Origin: Erysipelotrichaceae bacterium
GTDB lineage: Bacteria > Bacillota_I > Bacilli_A > RFN20 > CAG-826
Assembly: GCA_015058945.1 (NCBI GenBank)
Contig: SVBF01000018.1
Span: 1 to 64,000, forward strand
Length of the DNA stretch: 64,000 bases
Reading direction: 5' to 3'
Below, in pieces: positions 9,145 through 18,378 of the stretch. The notes below the pieces were generated by a model. The model was not told the DNA's origin, searched no databases, and saw only the letters and a list, made by a program, of their open reading frames with translations. Each line of letters begins with the position of its first letter. The first letter of the stretch is position 1. Both the position numbers and the translations under genes were made by a program.

Positions 9145-11279
9145 TCGCCCAATGCATCAAAGGCATCTCCAATACCTTCTGCCACCATTTTCGACAAATT
9201 CGTAAGAAGATGGGTTTGAGGCTCAGTAACCGCTAATGTGAAGAGCCCTGCGGCGGCAAGAATCCACATGATAGTTCCAAATGTGAAGGCTATCGCTTCG
9301 TGACCGGTCGCATCGGTATACGTTACGGGGTCGTTGTAGCAATAGACGTACGGGTTTACCCCGTCGATCCTAGAGGCGTCGAGGTAATCCACACCGTCGG
9401 GGCTCAGCCAGCGGTAGAGGAACGGGGCGTACCATCGCGTTCCGAAGAGGTAGAGACCGCTCTCCTTATCGTATAGCCCGCCTTTATAACGGATGGGGTT
9501 GACGTTGCCGACGAAGGATTGCGACGCGTTCTCGTTCCACGATGCGTCGTAGACCTTACCGTTGCCGAAGGCGTCGTAGGCGTACCTCGCGACGACGCCC
9601 GAACCGTTAACGATCGCCGAAACGTTCCCATAGGCATCGAATCGGTAAAGGTAATTGCCGGCCGCGGACCCGCCGCGGACGACGAAGCCCATCGGTCCGC
9701 GGGCCCCATAGAGGAACAGCACAGAATAAGAGTCGCTTATCTCCTCGATCAGGCGCCCAGACGGGTCTCGGACGAAGGTGGAGTCCCTGCCGGACCCGGC
9801 CCTGCCGACCAGGTTTCCGAAGGCGTCGTAGGAGAATGAATTCGCCCCATAAGACGCAAGCCTACCACTCTGCCACGTGAGCGCCGTCCCCGCGATGGAG
9901 GAGGGATATCCGGAGACACTAGCGACCGAAACCCCGTCGACGGAGGTCAGCAACGCCCCCCACGCGGAGGTGAAGCCGAACGTATGCAGCGTCGAGGTGC
10001 TCGATCCGGAGGTCGAGTACGGACCTTGCCGCACCCGCCACAAGTTGCCCGAGGAATCATAGTCGTAGAAATAGGACGCGCCGAGGCGTTCGTTATTCTC
10101 GCGGATTATCCTGCCATTGCCGTCCCTGACGAAGCTCTCACTTTTGTTTCCGCCGTCGCCGATCGTCCGCGCCGTGACCCTGCCCGCCGAATCGAGGGTG
10201 AGGCCCTCCGTGGAGGTCGACGGGACGTGGCTCGTGGGCATCACTGTCGTGGAGATCGAGGTTACCCTATCGAGCGAATACGAGGGCGTTGACGTGACCT
10301 CAAAGGAGCCGAGAGAGGAGGCGACGTATTGGGTCCTGCCCTTGGCGTCGAGGGGGGTGGACTGCGAGAAGGTGTAGGTCACACCGGAGACCTGCAGCGT
10401 CCCGCCGACCTGAGTCGGGACGTTGGTCCCTCCGAGGTAGGTGACGGCGACGCTTTGGGCGTGACTTCTTGTCGCGGAGATCACGGTCCGGTGGGCGACC
10501 CTGCCCATGTCGTCCATCGTCACGCTCGCCGAAATGGCGGTGGACGGGTTCGACGGACAGGTTCGCGTTGCCGTCCGCGTCAAGCCATCGCTGCTCAGCG
10601 TGAAGACGGTGGTCGAGTTCGTCACGGAATCGTCGATCCTTCGCAAGGGGGAGGAATATGTTTCGGTTTCGCCCGCCTCGTCGGTGAACGCGTAGGTCAG
10701 GCTCGCCAGCGGCGTCGGCGAGGAGGAGCCGGTCAGCCGTTGCACTGAGACGGGCCTGCCATATTTCGAATAGACGGTCCTCACCCCTCCCGTGGCGCCG
10801 TAGTTGACGTCGCGTTTGGCGCCCGAGGCAGCAAAGGAGTTGAGCCGCGTCTCGTAGTAGCAGGACCCGCCCGCGACGGCGTAGGTGAGGCCTCCGAGGC
10901 CGTAGAGGAGCTGGACGCCCCCGGTGCCTTGGGAGGCGTGGGTCAGGTGGTTCAGTTCATAGGAGGAGGAGAGCGAGGCGCCGGCCCGAACGACCGTGGT
11001 CGCGTGCTCGTCGCGCGGCGTGAAACCGGCGGTGATCTGATAACCCCAGTCGCTCTGCGAGGCGTAGAGCCTTTTCACGTTGAGTGTCGACCCCGAGTAG
11101 ACGTAATGGAGGGTCAGGTCGGTCGTCGCGGCGGTCAGCGGCCGGGGGTCTTGCCCGGAGTAGGTCCGATTCTCATAGTCCCCGAGGGTGCCATCCCTAT
11201 ACGTTTCCTGGACGCCGGTGGGGTTGCCAAAGTCGTCGCGTGTGACGGCGTTTCCACCCAAGGGGCCCTCCCGCCCCAT
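9036..11279 (-). pseudogene. RHS/YD-repeat protein, middle and core part
   Basis: A 747-codon open stretch forming the second part of an RHS protein. It shows many YD-type repeats (DGNGRIIRENNERLGASYFYDYDSSGNL, written here in pieces: DGNGRIIREN, YFYDYDSSGNL) and the RHS-associated core RYKGGLYDKESGLYLFGTRW, YAPFLYRWLSPDG, NPYVYCYNDPV. RHS proteins build a hollow beta-barrel that encloses a C-terminal toxin. The 5' part is in another frame (11135-13021); inserting one G near 11327 joins them as SYDGDVESVSTSLFNQKG. The final residues of this frame after about 9113 look out of frame. Either both shifts are sequencing errors or the gene is decaying. Confidence 0.8.
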
Positions 11280-13021
11280 GGCGTCCCCCTTTTGGTTAAA
11301 CAGGGACGTCGAGACGCTTTCGACGTCCCGTCGTAGGAGGAGACGGCTTCCTCGAGCTTCGAGGAGACCGCCCGGAACCGGGTCATCGAATGCGCGCCGA
11401 ACGCGGGTTGGGCGTAGCAGCCGACGACGGCGGAGGACGGGGACTGCTTCGGAAAGTTCGGCCCATAACCAAAGGAGCCGCTCCGGAGCGTATGGAGGTC
11501 GTCGCAGAAGAAGAGGCTCTCACCCCTGAGGGCGAGGAGGACGTTCGCTGAGGCGTCGGAGGGGAATATGTACCCGTCCTCGGACCCGCCGGAATAGCGT
11601 CGGCCGTAGGAGTTACCGTAGCTCTTGGGGGACCAGTTCTGCCCGAAATACGGCCCGACCGAACCGCCGGAGGGGAGGCAGAAATCCACTGAGTCCGCGG
11701 CCACGACGCAAAGCTGGACGATCTTGACCGTGCCGTTTATGTTGGAGAAGGAAACGCGGAGATTCGCGATGCTCGTCGCGGAGGCGGTAAAGAAGCCGTA
11801 ACGGGTCCGCAGTGTCCCCGAGCCGGAGCCGAAATCCAAGGTCGGTCCGACCGTCGCCGAGTAGGATCTGAGCGTCGCGGAGAAAGAAACACCGGACTGG
11901 CCGGGCAGGGAGCAGGCGGAGAAGTCCGCGGTCATCGAGAAACAGTATTTTTTCCCGACCGTCAGCGACCCCGGCCCCATGTAGGAGCGGAAAACGTCGC
12001 CAAGGATGTCGTCGGTGCCGGAATTGAAGACGGTGAGCGGGTATTCCTCGGGCAGGGCGCGAAGATACGCCTTGGAGGCGAAAGGGGAGGAAAGGGGCTC
12101 CTTGGGCGGGGCGACGGCGCGCAGCCTCCCGGTCACGTCGCCGACCGTATCCACTTCATAACCGTCGTCGTAGGTGACGTCGCTGACCCGCCCTTGGAAG
12201 TTGGAGACGGTGGCACGGTTTGGCGCGTAGGTGACCGTGAGGAGTTCCTCTGCCGCGAAGGACGTCCCTTGGACGACCCCCTTGCCGAGGCTCGAGAGAC
12301 GGCCGTCGTTGTCGAAGACGACGTTCAGTACCTCCCCCGCGGGGTCGGTGACGCGCTGAAGCCCAGCGGGGATGTGGGCGAAGACCCTCTCCCATCCCCC
12401 GTCGCCGTCAGGCCCGGCGTATTTCAGCCCCGTCATCCTGCCCGACGCGTCCCTGGTGAACGTGGCGACGTGGGTGCCGCCGTTGAGCGAAAGGGAGTTC
12501 AGACTCGCCGTCAGCGTGTTGCCGAGCCGATCGGTCGTGGTGAAGGAGGAATTGGCGTAGGAGACCGTGAGGAGGACGTTGCCGTAGCCGTCCACCTTGC
12601 GGACGAGCTTACCACCCGTGAAAACGGAATTCGCGCCGCTCATGGCGTCGATAACGAGGGTGGATCCCGTGTTGTCCACGCGGGAATAGAGCCCCGAGCC
12701 GCGCGGGTCGTAACGGACCGAGGAATCGTCCTGGGTGGGGACGAACTCGATCTTGGAGCCGTCACCGAGGGTCAGCACGTTCGACGAATAGGTCTCCATG
12801 AAGGAGAGACGGACACCTTTCGGCAGGCAGTAATGGGCGTTGGAGGACCTGATGGCGGAGTCGTAGCATACCGCCACGGGGAAGAGGAACACGTTCTCGA
12901 AAAGGGGAAAAGAGCAATGCTCCACGCCGTCAAAGGCATTGCAGGAAAGCGTCGTCCCGTCCTGCGTTGTTAGACTTGCGATTGGGTGGAAGGGAACCAC
13001 CCCGGAACTTAAGGTTGTCAT
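11135..13021 (-). CDS. RHS/YD-repeat protein, N-terminal part (frameshifted)
   Basis: The start of a large RHS protein, about 1405 codons if both frameshifts are repaired. AAGGAGG lies ideally before the ATG at 13021. The product begins MTTLSSGVVPFHPIAS with no signal peptide or membrane anchor, so export would need a dedicated route. Early YD-like repeats appear, such as VDGYGNVLLTVSYANSSF, RDASGRMTGLKYAGPDGDGG and VVFDNDGRLSSLGKG. Residues after about the codon at 11327 are out of frame. By eye the codon use is GC-rich like the core genome, except for the AT-richer toxin tip. An inserted non-RHS segment around residues 300-500 is Ser/Gly-rich and aromatic. Confidence 0.8.
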   Translation of the reverse strand: MTTLSSGVVPFHPIASLTTQDGTTLSCNAFDGVEHCSFPLFENVFLFPVAVCYDSAIRSSNAHYCLPKGVRLSFMETYSSNVLTLGDGSKIEFVPTQDDSSVRYDPRGSGLYSRVDNTGSTLVIDAMSGANSVFTGGKLVRKVDGYGNVLLTVSYANSSFTTTDRLGNTLTASLNSLSLNGGTHVATFTRDASGRMTGLKYAGPDGDGGWERVFAHIPAGLQRVTDPAGEVLNVVFDNDGRLSSLGKGVVQGTSFAAEELLTVTYAPNRATVSNFQGRVSDVTYDDGYEVDTVGDVTGRLRAVAPPKEPLSSPFASKAYLRALPEEYPLTVFNSGTDDILGDVFRSYMGPGSLTVGKKYCFSMTADFSACSLPGQSGVSFSATLRSYSATVGPTLDFGSGSGTLRTRYGFFTASATSIANLRVSFSNINGTVKIVQLCVVAADSVDFCLPSGGSVGPYFGQNWSPKSYGNSYGRRYSGGSEDGYIFPSDASANVLLALRGESLFFCDDLHTLRSGSFGYGPNFPKQSPSSAVVGCYAQPAFGAHSMTRFRAVSSKLEEAVSSYDGTSKASRRPCLTKRGTPWGGRAPWVETPSHATTLATPPASRKRIGMAPSGTMRIGPTPGKTPGR

Positions 13022-13139
13022 CGTACCGCCTCCTTATGGTCATCGTATCGATTTAAAGATGCCAATATTGTAAGCCATCCGCTGACTAAATGGATAAATA
13101 ATCCCAATTATGCGTGCTAGATGGGGCTAGAAACGCGCA

Positions 13140-13898
13140 TCAACATAGAAGAGATTTCCCGAGTTCAATCGCCAAATCGACGGCTTTGGTTTGCCGACGC
13201 CTTTCCCTCTCTCCGCCTAAGTCTCCCGCTTCCCAAGCGGCGGAAAGCAAATCGCCCGCGAAGAAGAAGACGTATAAGTCGACGCCGATATGGTTCGCGA
13301 TAGCCTCTAGCCCCGAAGCCTCCATGCCCACGCAAAGAACCCCTTCTTTCCTGCGCGCGGAGATCTTGGCCTTGGTTTCGTGGTACATGGCATCGGTCGT
13401 CCAGCCTTTGCCTGTGACGAAATCGACCCCTTGCCTTTCCAAGAAAGAAGCGACGGTTCCGTGGTTGGAGATCCTCAGGTAATCCGAAGGCGGGGCGTAA
13501 TGGAAGGAATAGCCTTCCTCGCGGTAGCACGCGCTCGGTACGAGGTACTTTCCCTTTAACGAAGGATCAAGCACCCCGCAGGAACCGAAATAGACGAAGC
13601 GATGCGCCCCAAACATATAGGCCACCTCTTCGAGCATCGCCCCCGCCACCGCGGCTCCGATCGGGGACATGAATAAAAGTACTTTGTCTTCCTTAAGGTA
13701 ATACATCGTCGCCGGCCCGTTCGCCGTCGCGGGGAAGATACGGTAAACCTCATAAGGTCGACTCGCCAAAACATAATCACGCGCCTTATAGGAAAAACAC
13801 ACGACCACCACGTCGCTGATAAAGGGGGACTTCTCATAGAAGTTCGCGGGAGTGATCAACGGCTCCCCGTCTTTTTCGTACGCCTTATGGATCGCCAT
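13140..13898 (-). CDS. nucleoside phosphorylase family protein
   Basis: A 252-residue protein of the PNP/uridine phosphorylase fold. These enzymes split nucleosides with phosphate to give base and ribose-1-phosphate in purine or pyrimidine salvage. Visible: GAAVAGAMLEEVAYMFGAHRF followed by VYFGSCGVLDPSLKGKYLV (the conserved GtcG loop) and the substrate-binding GVLCVGMEASGLEAIA (the 'vdMEaa.l' segment), each within 21 residues of the family pattern. I chose the ATG at 13898 (MAIHKAYEK). A TTG at 13919 would read SWHSK first, but CATAGT (-10-like) lies only 6 nt before 13898. Substrate class is not determined. A deleted second copy lies at 16004-16128. Confidence 0.8.
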   Translation of the reverse strand: MAIHKAYEKDGEPLITPANFYEKSPFISDVVVVCFSYKARDYVLASRPYEVYRIFPATANGPATMYYLKEDKVLLFMSPIGAAVAGAMLEEVAYMFGAHRFVYFGSCGVLDPSLKGKYLVPSACYREEGYSFHYAPPSDYLRISNHGTVASFLERQGVDFVTGKGWTTDAMYHETKAKISARRKEGVLCVGMEASGLEAIANHIGVDLYVFFFAGDLLSAAWEAGDLGGERERRRQTKAVDLAIELGKSLLC

Positions 13899-13904
13899 GG
13901 CTTT

Positions 13905-13910
13905 ACTATG
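13905..13910 (-). promoter_or_regulatory. -10 box directly before phosphorylase start (leaderless)
   Basis: CATAGT on the minus strand, 6 nt before the ATG at 13898, with no Shine-Dalgarno. The same arrangement is preserved in the degenerate copy near 16128. Confidence 0.4.
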
Positions 13911-13993
13911 CCATGACAAGGGAAAAGAGAAAGAGCAAACCTCATGTTATATTCGCTTAATTCCACACAACGATTCGATGTTATTATAAGAAC

Positions 13994-14968
13994 ATGTTTG
14001 CGCGCACATTCATTAAAATAGGCCTAAATATTTCTTTTGCCGTGACTGGCCTACACTCATCCATGATTGAGGACATGGAACTTTTCTTTCCTAGGGACAA
14101 CGACCCTGGAGAATCAACAAGCCTAATCGACGTCAACGGAGCGCTTCTAATACCCAATTATTTTTATTTTTGGAACCTCGAAACTAATTTTCCATCCAAT
14201 ACTTCGGGCGATTGTTCCTGGATTGCGGTCACTATGTATTTAAGTTATATGGAGGCATGCAACAAAAATGGTTTAATCAGTTCAAACTATGTTGTTCATT
14301 CTTTCGATAGCCTTTCTAACGTGGCTGCTTTTGGTGAATCTCCCGGCACCGTCGATGGCCAACCCTATAACAACTCTGATGGTATAACAAATAGTTTTTA
14401 TAAATGGTTTGTCCCCTATTATGAAGACCGTGGTTTTGATTGGCCTTTTCTTCGCTACAACCCTTTGTATTTGACGCACTTTTCGGACCAAGCGGCCTTA
14501 CTAAGAGCATATTTTGGGTCTTTATCCTACACTGAAAGCGTTGATTATTTTATTAATGAATATAGTTTTCTCATGCCAGGACCCGGTATGTTTAACTACA
14601 TTGTTAATGAGCTCCAAACAGGTAGACCCGTAATAGCAAATACAACCGCTCACTCATTTATTATTTATGGGTATATTCCAAATACGCATCAATTCATCGT
14701 GCATAATGGGTGGAAAAATGGACATAGCCATGACATCTTTGACAATGACAATCCCGATGGTGAGAGTTCAAGCGTTCAGTATGTGATTTCAAGTAATTTC
14801 TATGCCCACGCTCACTCATACTACTACCACAATGGAAACGCGGTTTACTGCGCTTGCGGCGATGACGCATGGTCGGTTCCTTATCTTCATAAGCACCAAT
14901 GGAGCATTCACTACGTCAAACCAAAAGTCTGGTACTATCAATGCACCATATGTGGGGAGAGGAACTGA
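13994..14968 (+). CDS. secreted papain-like cysteine protease with C-terminal Cys/His segment
   Basis: A 324-residue protein that is AT-richer than its surroundings. The N terminus (about residues 3-22) is hydrophobic and could serve as a signal peptide or anchor. Residues SGDCSWIAVTMYLSYMEA carry a Cys (C74) in the context seen in C39-like/C10-like papain-fold peptidases. H220 in TTAHSFIIYGYI and N238 in FIVHNGW complete a plausible Cys-His-Asn triad. The C terminus has YCACG, HKHQW and QCTICGE, a Cys/His pattern like a small zinc-binding module. The stop lies 4 nt before the next gene, a serpin-like lipoprotein, so the pair is almost certainly one operon. The substrate is unknown. A peptidase-like processing role is equally possible. 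Confidence 0.65.
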   Translation: MFARTFIKIGLNISFAVTGLHSSMIEDMELFFPRDNDPGESTSLIDVNGALLIPNYFYFWNLETNFPSNTSGDCSWIAVTMYLSYMEACNKNGLISSNYVVHSFDSLSNVAAFGESPGTVDGQPYNNSDGITNSFYKWFVPYYEDRGFDWPFLRYNPLYLTHFSDQAALLRAYFGSLSYTESVDYFINEYSFLMPGPGMFNYIVNELQTGRPVIANTTAHSFIIYGYIPNTHQFIVHNGWKNGHSHDIFDNDNPDGESSSVQYVISSNFYAHAHSYYYHNGNAVYCACGDDAWSVPYLHKHQWSIHYVKPKVWYYQCTICGERN

Positions 14969-14972
14969 TCTT

Positions 14973-15956
14973 GTGAAAAAGCCAATATCGATTGTTCACC
15001 TTCTTGTCCTTTTGGGTTTATTATCCGCATGCGAAAGCGTTTCCTACGCTCGGGAATGGACTGGGGAACTGAAACAGAACGCCGCCTCTTCCTTTCGAGC
15101 GAAGCAAGACGACCCATCCTATGCACGGGCAAAACTAAAACTCAGCTCAGGGTTTGGTGAAGGCAATGTTGTCTATTCCCCGACCTCTGCAATGCTTACG
15201 GACTTTGTCTATAGCCACAGGCTCGGTGACTATTCCTTTTACGTCAATAACGCATTAAACGCTGAGAATGGTGCCTTCAAGATATGTTCTAAGTCTGTCG
15301 TCGCCTCCACTAATGAGGTCGAGGAGACGCGGAGGGAAGAATATTTGGCCCATGGCGTTGATGTTTATGTTGGCACCATCCCAGCGCTGGAAACGAGCCT
15401 CGCCGATCATTTTGGGCAAAAAGTCACGCTTAATGGCAACCCTGGCGAATATGTCTTGTCCAAATTGACCCTGAATGATCGCTTTCCATTGCCATTACGC
15501 GAAAAATCGCTGCCGTTCGAAGGTCAAGGTTCTTTCACCTATGCCTCATATACGGGCGTTGGCCTTTACGCTAGCGAGGAAACTTATTCTGCCGTGACGA
15601 TCCGCATCGGCCAGACGTCCTTAGCTTTCTTTTTGCCCAAAGATGGGATTGAATTGAAAGCATTTAATACGGATTTCATTCTCTCTTCGAGTTGGAAAGA
15701 AGGACGGGTATCCGCCACCGCGCCACAGTTTTCTATCTCGTCGAGTCATCGCGACACCGAAGAGTCGCGAGAAATAGTCCAAGACTGTCGTTTTGACTTC
15801 AACCGTTATGGAGTCCACGGGGAGGCGTTCACGATCAACGGTCCGACGGCTATGTCGCCCGATTATGATTTCTCTTTGACCTTAGACCGCCCCTTCTTCT
15901 TTCTATCCTCCTATAGAAATCTACCAATATTTATCGGACAGGTGACGAAGCTTTGA
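14973..15956 (+). CDS. serpin-like lipoprotein
   Basis: A 327-residue protein from a GTG start. GAGAGGA lies about 11 nt upstream, and the signal peptide KKPISIVHLLVLLGLLSAC ends in a lipobox Cys at position 20. The body resembles a serpin: NVVYSPTSAM (cf. NvffSPlSi), LSKLTLNDRF, a strand run ending LAFFLPKDG (cf. 'iLPk.g'), and the C-terminal LTLDRPFFFL...LPIFIGQV (cf. 'aDrPFlf.I...iLFmGrv'). It is shorter than usual serpins. The reactive-loop hinge lacks the Ala-rich pattern (GVHGEAFTINGPTA), so inhibition by loop insertion is doubtful. It sits 4 nt after a papain-like protease gene. It may restrain that protease or host proteases, which is inference. Confidence 0.65.
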   Translation: MKKPISIVHLLVLLGLLSACESVSYAREWTGELKQNAASSFRAKQDDPSYARAKLKLSSGFGEGNVVYSPTSAMLTDFVYSHRLGDYSFYVNNALNAENGAFKICSKSVVASTNEVEETRREEYLAHGVDVYVGTIPALETSLADHFGQKVTLNGNPGEYVLSKLTLNDRFPLPLREKSLPFEGQGSFTYASYTGVGLYASEETYSAVTIRIGQTSLAFFLPKDGIELKAFNTDFILSSSWKEGRVSATAPQFSISSSHRDTEESREIVQDCRFDFNRYGVHGEAFTINGPTAMSPDYDFSLTLDRPFFFLSSYRNLPIFIGQVTKL

Positions 15957-16003
15957 CGCCAAAAAACAGGCTACCCTCTTGTGGTTTCCTATTCGACGAT
16001 TCC

Positions 16004-16128
16004 CCAAGTTCGATCACCAAATCGACGGCTTTGGTTTGCCGATGTCAATATGCTTGGCGATGGCCTCTAGGCCCGAAGCCTCCAAATCCACGCAAAGGAC
16101 CCCGACTTTTTGCCTTATGGATCGCCAT
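16004..16128 (-). pseudogene. internally deleted copy of the nucleoside phosphorylase
   Basis: Near-identical to both ends of the gene at 13140-13898. The first codons MAIHKA and upstream sequence to about 16172 match 13898-13942. They are then fused, out of frame, to the region encoding GVLCV-MEASGLEAIA and to the 3' end (DLVIELG). The middle of the gene, roughly 570 bases, is missing. The join creates a frameshift and an early stop, so it is not functional. Both copies flank the protease/serpin pair, in the same orientation. Confidence 0.75.
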
Positions 16129-16189
16129 GGCTTTACTATGCCATGACAAGGGAAAAGAGAAAGAGCAAACCTCTTCCCTTTTGCACCCA

Positions 16190-16390
16190 TGAGAGTAATA
16201 TGTACTCGCGTCGACGGAGACACGGGGGACGCCTATAGGCCATCCCTTACCACTCCCGAGCCCCTTAGGAAACAACTAAGGCGTCCGTTCCTGCGTTAAG
16301 GGAATCCCAAAGAGCGTGATCCGTTTTGGATTACGAAATAAGGTGGTACCGCGTCAATCCGGCGTCCTTATCGAGGACGCTTTTATTTAT
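16190..16390 (+). promoter_or_regulatory. T-box riboswitch leader of thrS
   Basis: The T-box core AAGGTGGTACCGCG is at 16340-16353. It is followed by a terminator stem GCGTCCT (16362-16368)/AGGACGC (16374-16380) with TTTTATTTAT. Upstream sequence from about 16190 would form stem I; an ACC (Thr) at 16249-16251 is a candidate specifier codon. Uncharged tRNA-Thr binding would favour the antiterminator and thrS expression. Confidence 0.85.
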
Positions 16391-16406
16391 ATAAGGAGGC
16401 AAATCC

Positions 16407-18305
16407 ATGCACATCATCTACAAAGGCAACAACGTCGAATTGCCCGAAGAAGCCAATGGCTTCGTCGCGTTAAAGACGTTGGAACCCGAAATCAAGAACA
16501 AAGTCCTGGCCTATAAAGTCGGCGAGGAAGTCTTTGATCTCGGCCGCCCCTTCATCGAAGGCGAGGAAGTCGTTTTCCTCACCGGCGAAGATCCCGAAGG
16601 CTTCGAGATCATGAACCACTCCTGCTCCCACTTGATGGCCCAGGCCCTCAAGCACCTCTATCCCGGCGTCTTGTTCGGCTTTGGCCCCGCGATCGAGGAA
16701 GGCTTCTATTACGACATCGACCTCGGCGAGCGCGTCTTGACCGACAAAGACTTCCCCGCGATCGAGGCGGAGATGAAGAAACTCTCCAAACAAGCCATCC
16801 CCTACCGCCGCAAGGAAATCAGCAAAGAGGAAGCCCTCGAGATTTTCAAGGACAACCCCTACAAGGTCGAGCGCATCTCCGAGCTCGAAGGGACCATCTC
16901 CATGTACGAGCAAGGCGACTTCATCGACCTTTGCCGCGGCCCCCACGTCCCGAACACCTCCTACCTCAAGCACTTCAAGCTCCTCTCCCTCGCCGGCGCC
17001 TATTGGAGGGGCGACAGCAAGAACAAACAGCTCACCCGCATTTATGCGACCTGCTATCCGAGCGAAGAATCCCTCAAAGAGCATCTCGAGATCCTCGAGA
17101 AGCGCAAGGCCAACGACCATCGCCGCCTCGGCAAGGAACTCGGCCTCTTCATGTTAAGCGACTACGCCCCGGGCATGCCTTTCTTCCTCCCCAAGGGACA
17201 GATCGTCATGAACGAACTCATCTCCTATTGGAGAAAGATCCATGAACGCGAAGGTTACACCGAGATCACGACCCCGACGATGATGTCCCGCCGCCTTTGG
17301 GAGACCTCCGGTCACTGGGACCATTACAAGGACAACATGTACACGACCAAGGTCGACGAGGAAGATTACGCGATCAAGCCGATGAATTGCCCTGGCTCCA
17401 TCTTGGTCTACCAAAACTCCTTGCATTCCTATCGCGACCTCCCGCTCCGTTACACGGAGTTAGGCCATGTGCATCGCCACGAGGCCAGCGGCGCCCTCAA
17501 CGGTCTATTCCGCGTCCGCGCCTTCACCCAGGACGACGCCCACATGTTCGTCCGCCGCGACCAGATCGGCGACGAGGTCAAGCGCATCATGGCCCTCTTC
17601 GACGAAGTCTATGCCGTCTTTGGCTTGGACTATCGCATCGTCCTCTCCACCCGTCCGGAAGACTACATCGGCGAAATCGAGTTCTGGAACGAATCCGAAG
17701 CCATCCTCGCCAAAGCGTGCGAGGAATCCGGCCACTCCTATTCCATCAACGAGGGCGACGGCGCCTTCTATGGCCCGAAGCTCGACTTCAAGCTCAAGGA
17801 CTCCATGGGCAGGACCTGGCAATGCGGCACGATCCAGCTCGACGTCAACCTCCCCCATCGCTTCGGCCTAAGCTATGTCGACGAAAACGGCGAGAAAGTA
17901 GAGCCGGTCATGCTCCACCGCGTCGTCTTCGGTTCGGTCGAGCGCTTCATCGGCGTCATCATCGAAAACTACGGCGGCGCCTTCCCCACCTGGCTCGCCC
18001 CCGTCCAAGTCGCGGTGCTCCCCGTTAACGACGACGCCCACGGCGAATACGCGCAGAAAGTCCTCAAGGAACTCAAGTCCATCGACGTCCGCGCCGAACT
18101 TAATCCGGCCACGGAGAAACTCGGCTACCGCCTCCGCCAGTCGCAGGTCAACAAGATTCCCTATACCTTGGTCCTCGGCGAGAACGAGGCCAAGGATAAC
18201 TCGGTCACCTACCGCGTCTATGGCGATCCCAAACAGATCACGGTGAGCCTCGACGAATTCAAGAAGCTCATCCGCAACGCCATCGACACCAAGGCGAGGT
18301 TCTAA
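16407..18305 (+). CDS. thrS: threonyl-tRNA synthetase
   Basis: Charges tRNA-Thr. The 632 residues have full bacterial architecture: an N-terminal TGS-like domain (about 1-60), a second additional/editing domain with the metal motif HSCSHLMAQALKH, the class II core with MNCPGSILVYQ and RYTELGHVHRHEASG, then GLFRVRAFTQDDAHMF, and a C-terminal anticodon-binding domain (APVQVAVLPVND). The HEASG variant and metal-binding Cys of the core are in place. AAGGAGG precedes the ATG. Expression is probably controlled by the T-box upstream. A strong terminator follows. Confidence 0.98.
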   Translation: MHIIYKGNNVELPEEANGFVALKTLEPEIKNKVLAYKVGEEVFDLGRPFIEGEEVVFLTGEDPEGFEIMNHSCSHLMAQALKHLYPGVLFGFGPAIEEGFYYDIDLGERVLTDKDFPAIEAEMKKLSKQAIPYRRKEISKEEALEIFKDNPYKVERISELEGTISMYEQGDFIDLCRGPHVPNTSYLKHFKLLSLAGAYWRGDSKNKQLTRIYATCYPSEESLKEHLEILEKRKANDHRRLGKELGLFMLSDYAPGMPFFLPKGQIVMNELISYWRKIHEREGYTEITTPTMMSRRLWETSGHWDHYKDNMYTTKVDEEDYAIKPMNCPGSILVYQNSLHSYRDLPLRYTELGHVHRHEASGALNGLFRVRAFTQDDAHMFVRRDQIGDEVKRIMALFDEVYAVFGLDYRIVLSTRPEDYIGEIEFWNESEAILAKACEESGHSYSINEGDGAFYGPKLDFKLKDSMGRTWQCGTIQLDVNLPHRFGLSYVDENGEKVEPVMLHRVVFGSVERFIGVIIENYGGAFPTWLAPVQVAVLPVNDDAHGEYAQKVLKELKSIDVRAELNPATEKLGYRLRQSQVNKIPYTLVLGENEAKDNSVTYRVYGDPKQITVSLDEFKKLIRNAIDTKARF

Positions 18306-18312
18306 ATTCATT

Positions 18313-18346
18313 GCCATCGGAATTCACGTTCCGGTGGCTTTTTTCC
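18313..18346 (+). terminator. rho-independent terminator of thrS
   Basis: 10-bp stem GCCATCGGAA/TTCCGGTGGC (one G-U) with a 6-nt loop, then TTTTTT. Confidence 0.9.
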
Positions 18347-18378
18347 ACTCTTTTTTCGACACTGTATAGTCGCGCTTC

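Noticed and set aside
14802-14972. In-frame upstream extension of the serpin-like gene
   Set aside because: It overlaps the protease gene and would hide the lipoprotein signal peptide; the GTG at 14973 has a ribosome-binding site and gives a clean lipobox.
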